Positions 25,143 to 37,754 are shown, counted from the stretch's first letter. The stretch is DNA of 64,000 bases from AP-15 sp963700185 (GCA_963700185.1 CAVOWP010000012.1:124001-188000), one strand, 5' to 3'. Program-made: numbers and translations. The notes: generated by a model not told the origin, from the letters alone.

Positions 25143-26006
25143 ATGATACCCGCGCCATTCGAGTACCATCGGCCCCGCTCCTTGGACGAGGCCATCGGGC
25201 TATTGGCGCAGCACGGCGAGGATGCCCGGGTCGCGGCCGGCGGACACAGCCTGATCCCGATGATGAAGCTCCGCTTGGCCAAGCCTGAGCATCTGGTGGA
25301 CCTGCAGGATCTTGGTGAGCTGCGGGGAATTCGGGGCGAGCCCGATGCCGTGGTCATCGGGGCGCTGGCCACCCAGCATGAGCTGCTCGGCTCGGAGCTG
25401 CTCGCGGCGAAGTGCCCGATCATTCGCGAAACTTCATTGCAGATTGCAGATCCGCAGGTTCGGTACTGCGGAACCCTTGGCGGCAACGTCGCGAATGGCG
25501 ATCCCGGCAACGACATGCCTGCAGTCATGGTGGCGCTCGGCGCGACATACCGGGTCAAGGGCCCGCACGGAGAACGCGATGTTGCGGCGCGCGACTTTTA
25601 TGAGGGGGCCTATTCGACGGCGCTGCGGGAAGGCGAGATTCTGGTCTCGGTGCGCATTCCGATGCCGGCCGACCATCACGGCTACGCCTACGAAAAACAA
25701 AAGCGCAAGGTCGGCGACTACGCCACGGCCGCGGCGGCAGTGGTTCTGACGATGTCGGGCGGGGCCTGTGCCTCGGCCGCGATCGCGCTGACCAACGTCG
25801 CGGACACGCCGCTCTTTGCCAAGGAGGCGGGTGACGCCGTGGTCGGCACCGCCGTCGACGAGGCGGCGATTTCAGAAGCCGCGCGGCGGGCCCAACGTAT
25901 CGCAAGCCCATCGGCCGACGGGCGAGGTCCCGCCGATTTCCGCATCCATGTCGCCGGGATCATGGTCCGTCGCGCCCTGGCGCGCGCCAAAGAACGCGCC
26001 GGCTGA
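25143..26006 (+). CDS. coxM: CO dehydrogenase FAD-binding medium subunit CoxM
   Basis: A 287-residue protein: MIPAPFEYHRPRSLDEAIGL, FAD-binding AAGGHSLIPMMKLRL and TLGGNVANGDPGNDMPA. This passes electrons from the Fe-S subunit to the quinone pool. GGGAGGAA precedes ATG 25143; the open frame runs upstream into the HxlR remnant without a stop, but that part is not FAD-subunit sequence. The gene order M-S-L is that of form I CO dehydrogenases. Confidence 0.92.
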   Translation: MIPAPFEYHRPRSLDEAIGLLAQHGEDARVAAGGHSLIPMMKLRLAKPEHLVDLQDLGELRGIRGEPDAVVIGALATQHELLGSELLAAKCPIIRETSLQIADPQVRYCGTLGGNVANGDPGNDMPAVMVALGATYRVKGPHGERDVAARDFYEGAYSTALREGEILVSVRIPMPADHHGYAYEKQKRKVGDYATAAAAVVLTMSGGACASAAIALTNVADTPLFAKEAGDAVVGTAVDEAAISEAARRAQRIASPSADGRGPADFRIHVAGIMVRRALARAKERAG

Positions 26007-26021
26007 GCGAGGGAGGCAATG

Positions 26022-26512
26022 ATGGCCAAAATGCACATCGCATTGCGGGTCAACAATCGCCAGGTCCAAACCCTGGCCGAGCCGCGCATGCTGCTGATCC
26101 ACTTGCTGCGCGAAGAGCTCGGGATCACCGGCCCGCACATCGGCTGCGACACCAGTCATTGCGGCGCGTGCACCGTCGACATGAGCGGGAAGTCGGTGAA
26201 ATCCTGCACGGTGTTTGCTGTGCAGGCGCATGGTGCGGATATCATCACGATCGAGGGGCTCGCCGCCGCCGATGGCAGTCTGCATCCGCTTCAGGAGGCG
26301 TTCCGTGAACATCACGGGCTGCAATGCGGCTTCTGCACGCCAGGCATGATCACCCGCGCCTATCGGCTGCTGCAGGAAAACCCCAATCCGAGCGAGGCCG
26401 AAATCCGCCACGGCATCGCGGGCAACCTCTGCCGATGCACCGGCTATCAGACCATCGTCAGGGCGATCCGCGCGGCCGCGGAGCGCTTGAACAGCGCCAA
26501 GGAGGCTGCAGA

Positions 26513-26516
<4 letters not shown>
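26022..26516 (+). CDS. coxS: CO dehydrogenase [2Fe-2S] small subunit CoxS
   Basis: A 164-residue protein with a plant-type cluster near the N-terminus (CDTSHCGACTVD with the fourth Cys in KSCTVF) and a second C-terminal cluster (CGFCTPGM and CRCTGY). Tandem ATGs exist at 26019 and 26022; the second has better spacing from GGGAGG. The stop overlaps the coxL start (ATGA). Confidence 0.95.
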
Positions 26517-28936
<2,420 letters not shown>

Positions 28937-29067
28937 AAATAGATCAGCTGAAGCACGATCGCGCGTCCTTCCAGACGGCGCTTCGCGCCTCCTCAGATGA
29001 CGTAAGCTCGTGATAGCAATCGGCAAATTTTCCCCTCGGTTTCCCGGCGAAGGCCGGGACCCATATG

Positions 29068-30201
29068 TGGACGGCCCCCGTCTTGCAAGGACTTCTGGCA
29101 GTTCGACTGGGCCTGGTCGGTTGCGGTCATATGTCCGGCCTTTGTGGTGCGGTCGGCTGACCGCTGGCCCAGATGGGTTACGCGGGTCGGGTCCCTAACA
29201 TTCCCGTGATGTCGAAGCACCGTTGGGTCCCCCGGGTTGTCCCGATCCTCGGATCGACCGATCGCCATCTTGCTGCTGTCGCCCTTGCTAGTGCCAGGTG
29301 TCGCGGATACCGGCGGGGCTCGGTCTTAGGCCGCCTTTGGCCGCCGATAGGTCTCGCCGGTCATCATCATGGCCCAAATGATGCGGGCCATCTTGTTGGC
29401 CAGCGCGACCGCCGCCAACTTCTTTGGCTTGCGCGCCAGCAATCCCAGCAGCCACGGCGTGGCGCGACCCTTCTTGGCCTGCTGGATCACCGCGGTGGCG
29501 CCGAGCACGAGCAGCCGGCGCAGGCTCTCGTCACCCTGGCGGCTGATCTTGCCGGGCCGGTGTTTGCCGGCCGTGGAGTTCTCGCGCGGGGTAATCCCGA
29601 TCCACGCAGCAAAGTGCCGGCCCGAGCGAAAGCCTTTCGGGTCGGGAACCCCCGCTTTCGCGAGGGCAGGCTCTTGGGCGCGGTGATGCCGAACTCCGCA
29701 GCATGGCCGCGCAGCGCATTGATCAGCATTGTGCGTTGCTTGACCAACAGATCGCGCACCCCCAGCATCGTCAGCGCCGCTTGGCTCTCGGCGGTCTTGA
29801 CCGGCACAAACCGCATGGTCGGCCGGCTCATCGCCTCGCAGATCGCCTCGGCGTCGATCGCATCGTTCTTGCCGCGCTTGACGTAGGGTTTGATGTATTG
29901 CGGCGGCATCAACACCATCTCGTGCCCAAGGCCGCGCAGGACCCGCGCCCAATGGTGCGAGGCGCCGCACGCCTCGATACCGATTCGCGTCGGCGCCAGC
30001 TTGGTGAAGAATTCCGCGACCGCGCTGCGCCGCAGCTGCCGCCGCAACACCGTCTGGTCGTTCTCGTCAACCCCATGAATTTGAAAGACATGTTTGGACG
30101 TGTCTAATCCAATCCTGATAACATTCATTCGGACGGCTCCCCCTTGGCTGCGTTGTCCTACTTCACAGCCTGGCACATTCGATGCCGTAGGGGGCCGTCC
30201 A
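29068..30201 (-). mobile_element. IS1111-like (IS110 family) element, internally deleted
   Basis: A 12-bp inverted repeat, TGGACGGCCCCC at 29068-29079 and GGGGGCCGTCCA at 30190-30201, brackets a degenerate IS110-type transposase. IS1111-group elements have subterminal repeats of this size and a noncoding region after the transposase; here ~245 nt (29080-29325) lies there. Outside the repeats sit palindromes (CCGGCGAAGGCCGG on the left, ACCGGCCTTCGCCGGT on the right). True ends may lie a few bases outside the repeats. Confidence 0.6.
29326..30128 (-). pseudogene. IS110-family transposase, deletion and frameshift
   Basis: From ATG 30128 the protein starts MNVIRIGLDTSKHVFQIHG with the first Asp of the DEDD (RuvC-like) site, then KRGKNDAIDAEAICEA. 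After HAAEFGITAPKSL the frame and homology jump: the C-terminal half appears in another frame as RSGRHFAAWIGITPRENS, KHRPGKISRQGDESLRRLL, ending at TAA 29326. About 100 residues between these parts are missing compared with the usual ~340-aa family length. Inactive unless complemented in trans. Confidence 0.85.
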
Positions 30202-30295
30202 ACCCAACATCCCGGCCATAGGCACCGGCCTTCGCCGGTGTGACACGCGGGTGCTGGTCTGGACGCCGCGCCGGCGGATATGCCACTGTGGCGGC

Positions 30296-31264
30296 ATGCG
30301 ATCGCCGAATTTCTATTCTCATGCCGGCTTCGAGCGCGCCGGCCTGCGCCGCCGCGATATCCAATGGATCCTCGAACGGATTGCCGATCCCGGCAGCCTC
30401 TTTGTGCCGGTCTGGCGCAACCAGAACCTGGTGGTCGAGCTCGAAGGCGGCGAGCCGCGCGCGGCGGTGCTCCACTCGGCCAGTATTTCCGAGATTTTTG
30501 GCGTGAGCGACGAGCGGCTCGCCAGCGGCGAGGTGGTGTTTCTTGGCGTCATCGAAGAGCGGGCGCATTTCGCGCTCGACCTGTCGCCGGTCGAGGCGCC
30601 GCTCGACATGCTGCGTTCCCCGGCGCGGGCCGCATCGGGTGTCGAGGCCGCGACGGTGCGTTTCGCCGATCTGCGCCAGGTCGGGCCGCTGATAAATCGA
30701 CACGAGGGGGCGCTCCTGGCGCTCGCCCGCGCCATGATGTTCTGGCACAGGCGGCATCGTTATTGCGGCCTCTGCGGCAGCCCGACCCGCAGCGAGGAGG
30801 CGGGGCACATGCGCCGCTGCACCGATCCCGCCTGCAATGCGATGCATTTCCCGCGCACCGATCCGGCCGTCATCATGCTGGTGACCGACGGCGGCCGCGC
30901 GCTCCTCGGCCGCAACAAGAACTTCCCGCTGCCCGGCATGTACTCGACCCTGGCCGGGTTTGTCGAGCCGGGCGAGAGCCTCGAAGACGCGGTCGCGCGC
31001 GAAGTGCGTGAAGAGACGGGCGTCGAGGTCGGGGCGGTGCATTACCACTCCTCGCAACCGTGGCCCTTCCCGGGCAACATCATGCTCGGCTTTCACGCCG
31101 AGGCGCGGACGACCGAGATCACGATCGATTACGGCGAGCTCGAGGACGCCCGCTGGTTCTCGCGCGACTGGCTGTCGTCGCACGTCGACGACGACAGCTT
31201 CCGCATGCCGCGCCTCGACTCGATCGCCCGCCGCCTGATCGAGGACTGGCTGCACGGCCGATAG
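30296..31264 (+). CDS. nudC: NAD(H) pyrophosphatase / RNA deNADding enzyme NudC
   Basis: A 322-residue protein. It has an N-terminal domain, a zinc ribbon (YCGLCGSPT, then CTDPACNAMHFPRTDPAVI) and a full Nudix box GFVEPGESLEDAVAREVREE followed by TG. The SQPWPFP motif after the box is the NADH-pyrophosphatase hallmark. It hydrolyses NADH and removes NAD caps from RNA. ATG 30296 gives the expected N-terminus; the frame is open 45 bases further upstream. Confidence 0.92.
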   Translation: MRSPNFYSHAGFERAGLRRRDIQWILERIADPGSLFVPVWRNQNLVVELEGGEPRAAVLHSASISEIFGVSDERLASGEVVFLGVIEERAHFALDLSPVEAPLDMLRSPARAASGVEAATVRFADLRQVGPLINRHEGALLALARAMMFWHRRHRYCGLCGSPTRSEEAGHMRRCTDPACNAMHFPRTDPAVIMLVTDGGRALLGRNKNFPLPGMYSTLAGFVEPGESLEDAVAREVREETGVEVGAVHYHSSQPWPFPGNIMLGFHAEARTTEITIDYGELEDARWFSRDWLSSHVDDDSFRMPRLDSIARRLIEDWLHGR

Positions 31265-31473
31265 TTTCCAGACGTGTTCATAAGAAGCACCGAGGCAGCG
31301 GACCATTTCATGCCACTCATGGCTGTTTTTGCAGCCAATTAACAGCCAGCGTCTCCCGGCCGAAGCGGCGATGCTGCGGATCATATTATTTAAAACGCAA
31401 TTTGTCAATCGATAAATGATGCTGCCGGGAGGGGTCCGAGACCGTCAATTAGGTCCGCTGTGTCAATGTGGTA

Positions 31474-34400
31474 CTAGGCGGCGTACAGCCCGCGTCCAGC
31501 CTGGCGCGCCTGCCCTAGCGAGACCAGCGTTTCTAGAACCTCGGCAATGCGTTCTCGCCGAACGCGAGCGAATTGGGCGGCAACTTGCTCGGCCCCAGCG
31601 GGCGCTCCTTGGGCGGCCAGGGCGGCGCGGACAGCCTTGAACTGTTCCGGCAGCTCCTTGGGCCAGGATTGGCGCCCCACCGGCATCGCGGGTGCAACAA
31701 CCAACTCGCGCTGTACTGGTGCCGCGGCGATACCGGCTTGGAACTCGGGTCGCAGCCAGCGGATTTTGCCACGCCATTCTTCCTCGGCGCGCTCGCGATT
31801 GAGGTCGACGAGACGGGTGAGGAGATCGTCGTCGGAGATATCGGCAGGCCAGCCATAGGCGGCGAGAACGGCACGATCAAGGTCGTCGTGCAAACGTCGG
31901 AGCACGCCGACCAGACCGCGATCATGAATGCCGCATTCGCTCGCAATCAAGGCCTCGCCGGAGCGGAGTTTCGCCAACACATTGTAAAGCCCAGTCAGGG
32001 TCAGATCTGGATGGAGCCGCAGACGTTCCTTGCGCAGCCCAACCAATTCCTCGGCGATAGCCGCGATCGTGACGCGCGCGCGCTCAGAGCAGTCGGGAAA
32101 CGGGAATGGATCGAAGCATAGAGATTTTGTGTAGCGCGGACGATCCTCCAGGTTTGCACCACGCGATAGCGTCCATAAAACATGCGCATGGCTCGACAGC
32201 GCACCCAAAATGAAGGCGTCTTGTTCAGCTACACACACGAGCATGTTATCGGGAAGAACCTCACTATTAACGAACGAAAAGAGACGGTGCTTTGCGGTTT
32301 CGACAGTCGCGATGTAGCGCTTAAGGCCAGCCAAGGCCGGTCGAAGTTCACTGCGTGGTTCTCCAAACACCCACCAGAGGTCGCGGTATGAGACGCGGTT
32401 ATTCTGCTCGCGCTCAGGCTTTACTCTTTCCAGTACCCACTGATAGACCTCGGGGAAACGTTGGCGCACCTCAGACTTCGGTCAACCCAAAGAGGTCGAT
32501 CACCATTACGCCACGGCTGCGCCCCGTCAAATCACGGCCATTGAGATATGGCCTGATGTGCTGTTCAAGCCCCGATACTCGCCCAAGGCCGAGCGTCCGA
32601 GCCTGATCGGGCGTGACGATGAACCCACCGCCGTGCAGCTTAACCCCCGGTGAGCAGAGGCCCTCGTTCCCCCGCAGCGGCACGGCACGAGTCAAATCGG
32701 CGCCTATCCGCAAATCGGCATGGATAACGCCGACACGCTCCGACAATTCGACCTCCGACTCGCCGTCCTGCAGCGGCGCCTCGCGCCGGACTTCGAGCAA
32801 TCGGCCTAGCCGGTCGCGCCCTCGGGCGCCTACTGTCATCGCGATACGCACCGCGGCAGAGTCAGAAGCATCGACCCAAGGATGATCGGGAATCGCGAGC
32901 GCTAGGGAAATGCCGTCGATGTGATCGAGATGGGCCTGCACGACTCTGCGGTTGAACGCCTGCGGTAGGGAGTTGGTTGTGATCAGGCCAAAATGCCGGG
33001 TCCGGCCAGAGGAAACCTCCTGTGCGGCTCGGTACCACCAATACATCACATAATCGGCCGATTGCGGCATTTGACGGTAGACATCCCACAGCGCCTCGGC
33101 ATAGCCCTCGCCCTGCACGGCGCGAATGTCCTTGCCACCGATGAACGGCGGATTGCCGATGATGAAATCCGCCTTCGGCCACGTCGCGGCGTGTGCGCCC
33201 GTCAATCGCGTAACTTCGGAACGCGCTTCTTCGTCGGGGACCATCTCTGCGGTGACCGGATGCGGCTTGCGGGTGCGCCCATCCCAGCGGGTTACTAGAC
33301 GGCGGTCCGACCCGCGCACAAGTTCCTCACGTTCCCAGGTCAGCAGCGCGTCGCGATGCTCGATGTTCCTGAAATTGCGCAATACCGGCTCGGCCGGCTT
33401 CGCATTACCTCGGGTCCGAAAATGCCATTGCAAGTAACCGATCCACAAGACCAGCTCGGTAATTGCGGCGGCGCGCGGGTTTGCCTCGATGCCGAGGAGC
33501 TGGTGCGGGTCGACCGAAAGTCCGGGACCCTTAAGCGTTGGCGGCTCACCGAGGCTTGTCAGCAGATCGAGCACTTCCCCTTCGAGCCGCTTCAGGTGCT
33601 CCAACGCGACATAGAGGAAATTGCCTGTACCACAGGCGGGATCAAGGATTGTGATCGCGCAGAGGTTTGCGTGAAAGCGACGTAGCTCCGCAATGGCGCC
33701 CGCATTGTCGCCGGCATCTGCCAATTCGACCGCAGCGGCCTTCACCGCTTCCCAGTCGGCGCGCAGCGGCTCGACGATCGTGGGAAGCACCAAGCGTTCG
33801 ACATAGGCTCGCGGAGTGTAATGCGCGCCGAGTTCGGGCGCGCTCATTTTTGTCGAGCGCGCGTTCCAGCAAAGTTCCGAAGATCGCTGGCTCGACCGCC
33901 GACCAATCCGCTTCTGCGGCATTGATCAAGAGGTCCAGCTGATCGGCGTCAATCACGATCGCTTCGGGGTTTTTGAACAGGCCGCCGTTGAAGCGGAGGA
34001 TGTCCTCGCCCAACTCGGGCGAAAATCCGCCCTTGTTCATGTTGGCCCACAGACTCCGCATCATGGGTGCAAAGGTCTGCGGCTTGCCTCGCAGGCCCCG
34101 CAGCAGTTCGCGGAAGCTATTCTTTGGCAATAATCCGATATCTTCTCTTTGGCAATAATCCGATATCTTCGGCGAACATCGTGAAAAGGCTGCGCATCAG
34201 GAAGAGCGCCACCCGCTCTGCGTTGTGGCCGTCCGACTCCAGGCTGCGCCCGAGCAAAGCCAAGCGCGCTGCGATTTCGCGCGTGACCCTCGCCGCGTGG
34301 CGCCCGGGATCTAGGGACAGCGGATCGAGCCAAATCGTCTTCAGTCGATGACGGACGTCCTCGCCGGTCAGCTCGGGAAGAAGGGCGCGAAAACTGTTCG

Positions 34401-34952
34401 TATCGGGAAATTGCGCATAATGCTTCCCCGTGCCTGTAAAATCAGCATAGGTCTCGATGCTGTGCCCAACATAGCGACGATCAAAAAAGGCGGCCACTCG
34501 GGTAGCGCCTTTGCATATTGCTCGGCTTGCCCGCGGGCGCGGAGCATTGCCGAATCCCAGGTTCCCGTGCCGCGTACGCCATGACCCCGTCGTCGTCTTC
34601 GCGAGCGCAGGCCACTCTGTTCGAGTAGGGTCTCTTGCTGCTTAGCCTCGCAACCCTGTTTAGTTTCCAGCACGAAGCTGCCGTGTCGGTAAAGATCGAT
34701 AAAGCCCGCGCTCGTCGATCCGTCGGCATTTTGGAAGTAGACAGGGCGCTCGAAAACATACTGATCTCGCTCGGGCTCCCCTGTCGCCGGCTCGGGTCGC
34801 ACTACCCCGAGTACTTCGCACAGTTCGATTAAGAACAGTTGGTAATTTGAACGCTCCGAGGCCGCGGACGACTGCCACCGAGCAACGAACGTATCTACCG
34901 TGAGTTCGCGAGATAGTGGTAATTCGTTGCCCATGTCCGCGCTGTGAGCCAT
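31474..34952 (-). pseudogene. MmeI-like (type IIL/IIG) restriction-modification protein, multiply frameshifted
   Basis: Five in-order fragments in changing frames rebuild one protein of about 1150 residues. The N-terminus has a PD-(D/E)XK-like nuclease (GFIDLYRHGSFVLETKQG); the middle shows MFAEDIGLLPKNSFRELL after repair; the methyltransferase has motif I DPACGTGNFLY and motif IV IIGNPPFIGGK; the rest resembles a target-recognition domain. Breaks: one missing base near 34475, a 25-bp tandem duplication at 34121-34170, one extra A in the run at 33847-33851, and one extra base near 32474 (repair gives LTEAEVRQRFPEVYQW). G+C is lower than in flanking genes, suggesting transfer. Confidence 0.85.
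34121..34170. repeat. 25-bp perfect tandem duplication
   Basis: Positions 34121-34145 and 34146-34170 are identical (unit begins TCTTTGGCAATAATCC). The unit is not a multiple of three. Removing one copy joins the two adjacent frames of the MmeI-like gene exactly, giving ...EDIGLLPKNSFRELL... Confidence 0.95.
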
Positions 34953-35027
34953 AAATGCAAGCTGCGGATTTAGGCGAACTCAGTCAAGTTTTGATTAATC
35001 ACAGTGTGTTGTCTGCGGCCGGGATTT

Positions 35028-36644
35028 TCAGTGACCGGCGGCGCCGGCGACGCGCGGGCGGCCGACCAGCGGCATTAGAAAGAGGCCGGCGACGAACAGG
35101 CCGCCGAGAAGCATGATGGCATCGTTGTAGGTCATCACCAGCGCCTCGCGCTGCACCAGATTGGCGAGCAGCTTGACCGCCACGCGGCCGGTGTCTCCCG
35201 GGACCAGCGCATCGAGGCGGTTGGACTGCATGTCGAGGAAATGCTGCACCGCCGGGCGTGCCGGGTTGATGTCTTCGATCAGGCGGTTCCAGTGGAAATG
35301 CAGCCGTTGGTTCATCAACGTGCCGATCGTCGCCAATGCAATGGCGCCGCCGAGATCGCGCGTCAGATTGTAGAGCCCGGCGGAGTTCTTCAGCTTGTCG
35401 GGCGGCACGCTGCCGAGCGCGATCATATTCGCCGGCAGATAGCACATCATCAGCGCAATGCCGCGTAAGACCTGCGGCATGAACAGCTCGGCATAGCCGG
35501 CCTGATTGGTGAGGCCGGCAGTCAGGTACATCGCCACGGCAAAAAGGCCGATGCCGATGCTCAGCATCAGCCGCAAATCCATTCTACGCGTCAGCTGGCT
35601 GGAGATTGGGGACATCAACATTTGCGCGAGCCCGGTGACGACGACGGTCTCGCCGATCTGCAGGCTGTTGAAGCCCCGAACCTGCGCGAGAAAGAGGGGT
35701 ATCAGGTAGGTCGTGCCGTAAAGGCCGGTGCCGACCACAAAAGTGTAGAACGAGCCGAGCGCGAAGTTGCGATTGGTAAAGGCGCGCAGATCGACGATCG
35801 GCTGATGGTAGGTCAGCACGCGCCAGAAGAACAGGACGGAGGCGATGCTCGACACGATTACGGCGGCTAGGATCGTGCCGTCCGAAAGCCAATCCCAGCG
35901 CGGACCTTCCTGAAGCGCGTATTGCAGGCAGCCGAGAAACAGCGCCATCAGCACCAGCCCGTAGAGATCGAAATGGCGCAACAGCGACACCTCGGGCTTG
36001 TCGATGTCGATCAAGACCCATACGGCGCCGGCGACGGCGATGCCCGGCACGATATTCACCAGAAACAGCCAATGCCAGGAAAAGGTATCGGTCAAGTAAC
36101 CGCCGATCGTCGGCCCCAAAGTCGAAGAGAGGTTCAGGATCAGCCCGATCAGCACCATGATCTGCGCCAGCTGCGGCATTCGGAATTTCGTATAAACGAC
36201 TGGAAACACCAACGGCATCATCGCGCCGCCGCTGAACCCCTGCAATGCGCGATAGACGATCATCTGGCCGAGGCTCGTCGCGGTGGCGCACAACGCGCTC
36301 GCCCCGGTGAAGCCGAGCGCCGCGATCACAAACAGGACGCGGGTCGACAGAAGGCGTGAGAGGGTTCCCGACAGCGGCACCATAACAACATCGGCAATAA
36401 GGTATGAGGTCTGGACCCAGCTGATCTCGTCGGTGCTGGCCGCCAGCCCGCCCTGGATCTGCGTCAGCGAGCTTGTCACGATCTGCACATCCATGATCGC
36501 CATGAACAAGCCGACGACCATCGCGAGGACGCCGAGCCAGTCGCGCAGGCTGGGTGATGTAGTGAGACCTAACCCTCCCCCGCTTGCGGGGGAGGGAAGG
36601 GTGGGGGCGACGCGCGGCGAAAAATCATCGCGCAATGCGCTCAT
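35028..36644 (-). CDS. emrB: DHA2-family multidrug MFS transporter, EmrB-like
   Basis: A 538-residue inner-membrane transporter with about 14 hydrophobic segments. Signature sequences include MAIMDVQIVTSSLTQIQGGL, SWVQTSYLIADVVMVPLSG (motif D1-like) and RALQGFSGGAMMPL (motif C region GPTIGGYLTDTFSW). It pairs with the EmrA adaptor encoded just upstream (ATGA overlap) and an outer-membrane channel not in this window. The N-terminal ~25 residues (VAPTLPSPASGGGLG) come from a palindromic repeat and are not part of the usual family sequence. Confidence 0.92.
   Translation of the reverse strand: MSALRDDFSPRVAPTLPSPASGGGLGLTTSPSLRDWLGVLAMVVGLFMAIMDVQIVTSSLTQIQGGLAASTDEISWVQTSYLIADVVMVPLSGTLSRLLSTRVLFVIAALGFTGASALCATATSLGQMIVYRALQGFSGGAMMPLVFPVVYTKFRMPQLAQIMVLIGLILNLSSTLGPTIGGYLTDTFSWHWLFLVNIVPGIAVAGAVWVLIDIDKPEVSLLRHFDLYGLVLMALFLGCLQYALQEGPRWDWLSDGTILAAVIVSSIASVLFFWRVLTYHQPIVDLRAFTNRNFALGSFYTFVVGTGLYGTTYLIPLFLAQVRGFNSLQIGETVVVTGLAQMLMSPISSQLTRRMDLRLMLSIGIGLFAVAMYLTAGLTNQAGYAELFMPQVLRGIALMMCYLPANMIALGSVPPDKLKNSAGLYNLTRDLGGAIALATIGTLMNQRLHFHWNRLIEDINPARPAVQHFLDMQSNRLDALVPGDTGRVAVKLLANLVQREALVMTYNDAIMLLGGLFVAGLFLMPLVGRPRVAGAAGH
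36568..36607. repeat. GC-rich palindromic repeat inside emrB
   Basis: The core is CCCTCCCCCGC-TT-GCGGGGGAGGG (36573-36596), with CCTAA and a GGGTGGGGG end. It is the same family as at 2446, 39471 and 51131. It lies about 40-75 bases inside the emrB coding start, in frame. Confidence 0.9.
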
Positions 36645-37711
36645 GGAGATTTGGCCTGGGCTGCGCCGAGGATTCCGTCGTCGTCGCCGGCGCCCCTTGT
36701 ATCTATCGTCACGGTGACGGAGAGACCGGGGCGCAGCAGCCCGGCCAGCGGTCCGCTCGCCGGCAGCGCAATCCGCACCGGAACGCGCTGCACGATCTTG
36801 GTGAAATTTCCGGTCGCGTTGTCCGGCGGCAGCAGGCTGAACTGGGCCCCGCTGCCCGGCGCGAAGCTCTCGATCCGGCCCTGCAAGACGTGATCCGGAT
36901 AGGCGTCGACCGACACCTCGGCGAGTTGCCCCGGCCGCATTTGGGTCAGCTGCGTTTCCTTGAAATTCGCGGTTACGTAAACATTCGGCAACGGCACCAA
37001 GGACAGCAGTTGGGTCCCGGGCTTGACGTACTGGCCGACCTGACCGGCGCGATTGCCGGCCACTCCCGAAATCGGCGCGCGGATCACCGTGTTGTCGAGA
37101 TCGTTCTTCGCCAGCCACAGATTGGCTCGGGCCTGCTGGAGCCGTGCCTCTTCCTCGCGCCGCTGCGACTGCAAGACCGCGAGCTGGTTCTGCTCGGCGG
37201 CGAATGCGGCGCGGCTCTTGGCCAGCCCCGCCTCGGCCTTGCGGTTGTCGGCTTCGGCCTGTTCGAAGCGCTGCCGGCTGGCAAAGTCGCTCGTCATCAG
37301 GGCGCTGTATCGCTTGTAATCCTGCTGCGCCCGGGACAGGTCGGCCTCGGCGGATTTCACCACCGCCGCGGCTTGATCGATCATCGCCTCCTGCAATTTG
37401 AGCCGGCTCTCATAAGTCGCGATCACCGCCTCGGTCGTCGCAACCGCTGCCTCGGCCTGCGCGGCCTTGGCCTTGAAGTCGCGGTCGTCGATGACGAAGA
37501 GGATCGCGCCCTCCGCCACCTCCTGGTTGTCGGCGACCTTCACCTTCTTGATGTAGCCCTCGATTTTCGGGCTGATCAAGGTGACGTCGCTCTGCACATA
37601 GGCGTCATCCGTCGATTGGCGGAACCGCAGCACGTCCCACCAATACCAGCCGCCGAATCCTGCGAGGGCGAGCACCACCACCGCCAGCCCCGCCACGATC
37701 TTCTTGCGCAT
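36641..37711 (-). CDS. emrA: Membrane fusion protein, EmrA/HlyD family
   Basis: A 356-residue protein with one N-terminal membrane anchor (IVAGLAVVVLALAGFGGWYW), the STDDAYVQSDVTLISPKIEG biotinyl-lipoyl start, a long coiled-coil hairpin (~residues 85-205), and the second lipoyl half with VIRAPISGVAGNRAGQVGQYV. It links EmrB to an outer-membrane channel. It is divergent from the TetR gene with an operator between them. Confidence 0.92.
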   Translation of the reverse strand: MRKKIVAGLAVVVLALAGFGGWYWWDVLRFRQSTDDAYVQSDVTLISPKIEGYIKKVKVADNQEVAEGAILFVIDDRDFKAKAAQAEAAVATTEAVIATYESRLKLQEAMIDQAAAVVKSAEADLSRAQQDYKRYSALMTSDFASRQRFEQAEADNRKAEAGLAKSRAAFAAEQNQLAVLQSQRREEEARLQQARANLWLAKNDLDNTVIRAPISGVAGNRAGQVGQYVKPGTQLLSLVPLPNVYVTANFKETQLTQMRPGQLAEVSVDAYPDHVLQGRIESFAPGSGAQFSLLPPDNATGNFTKIVQRVPVRIALPASGPLAGLLRPGLSVTVTIDTRGAGDDDGILGAAQAKSP

Positions 37712-37718
37712 CCTCGCC

Positions 37719-37739
37719 TAAACTAAACCGTTCAGTTTA
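37719..37739. promoter_or_regulatory. TetR-type operator between emrA and its regulator
   Basis: TAAACTAAACCGTTCAGTTTA is a 21-bp imperfect palindrome (TAAACTAAAC / GTTCAGTTTA, 9 of 10 pairs). It sits in the 43-base gap between divergent starts, so binding would repress both emrAB and tetR. Confidence 0.75.
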
Positions 37740-37754
37740 CTCTTGCGCCAAGAT

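Noticed and set aside
36645..37118. N-terminal extension of EmrB
   Set aside because: Overlaps emrA in another frame; the ATGA junction gives the natural start.
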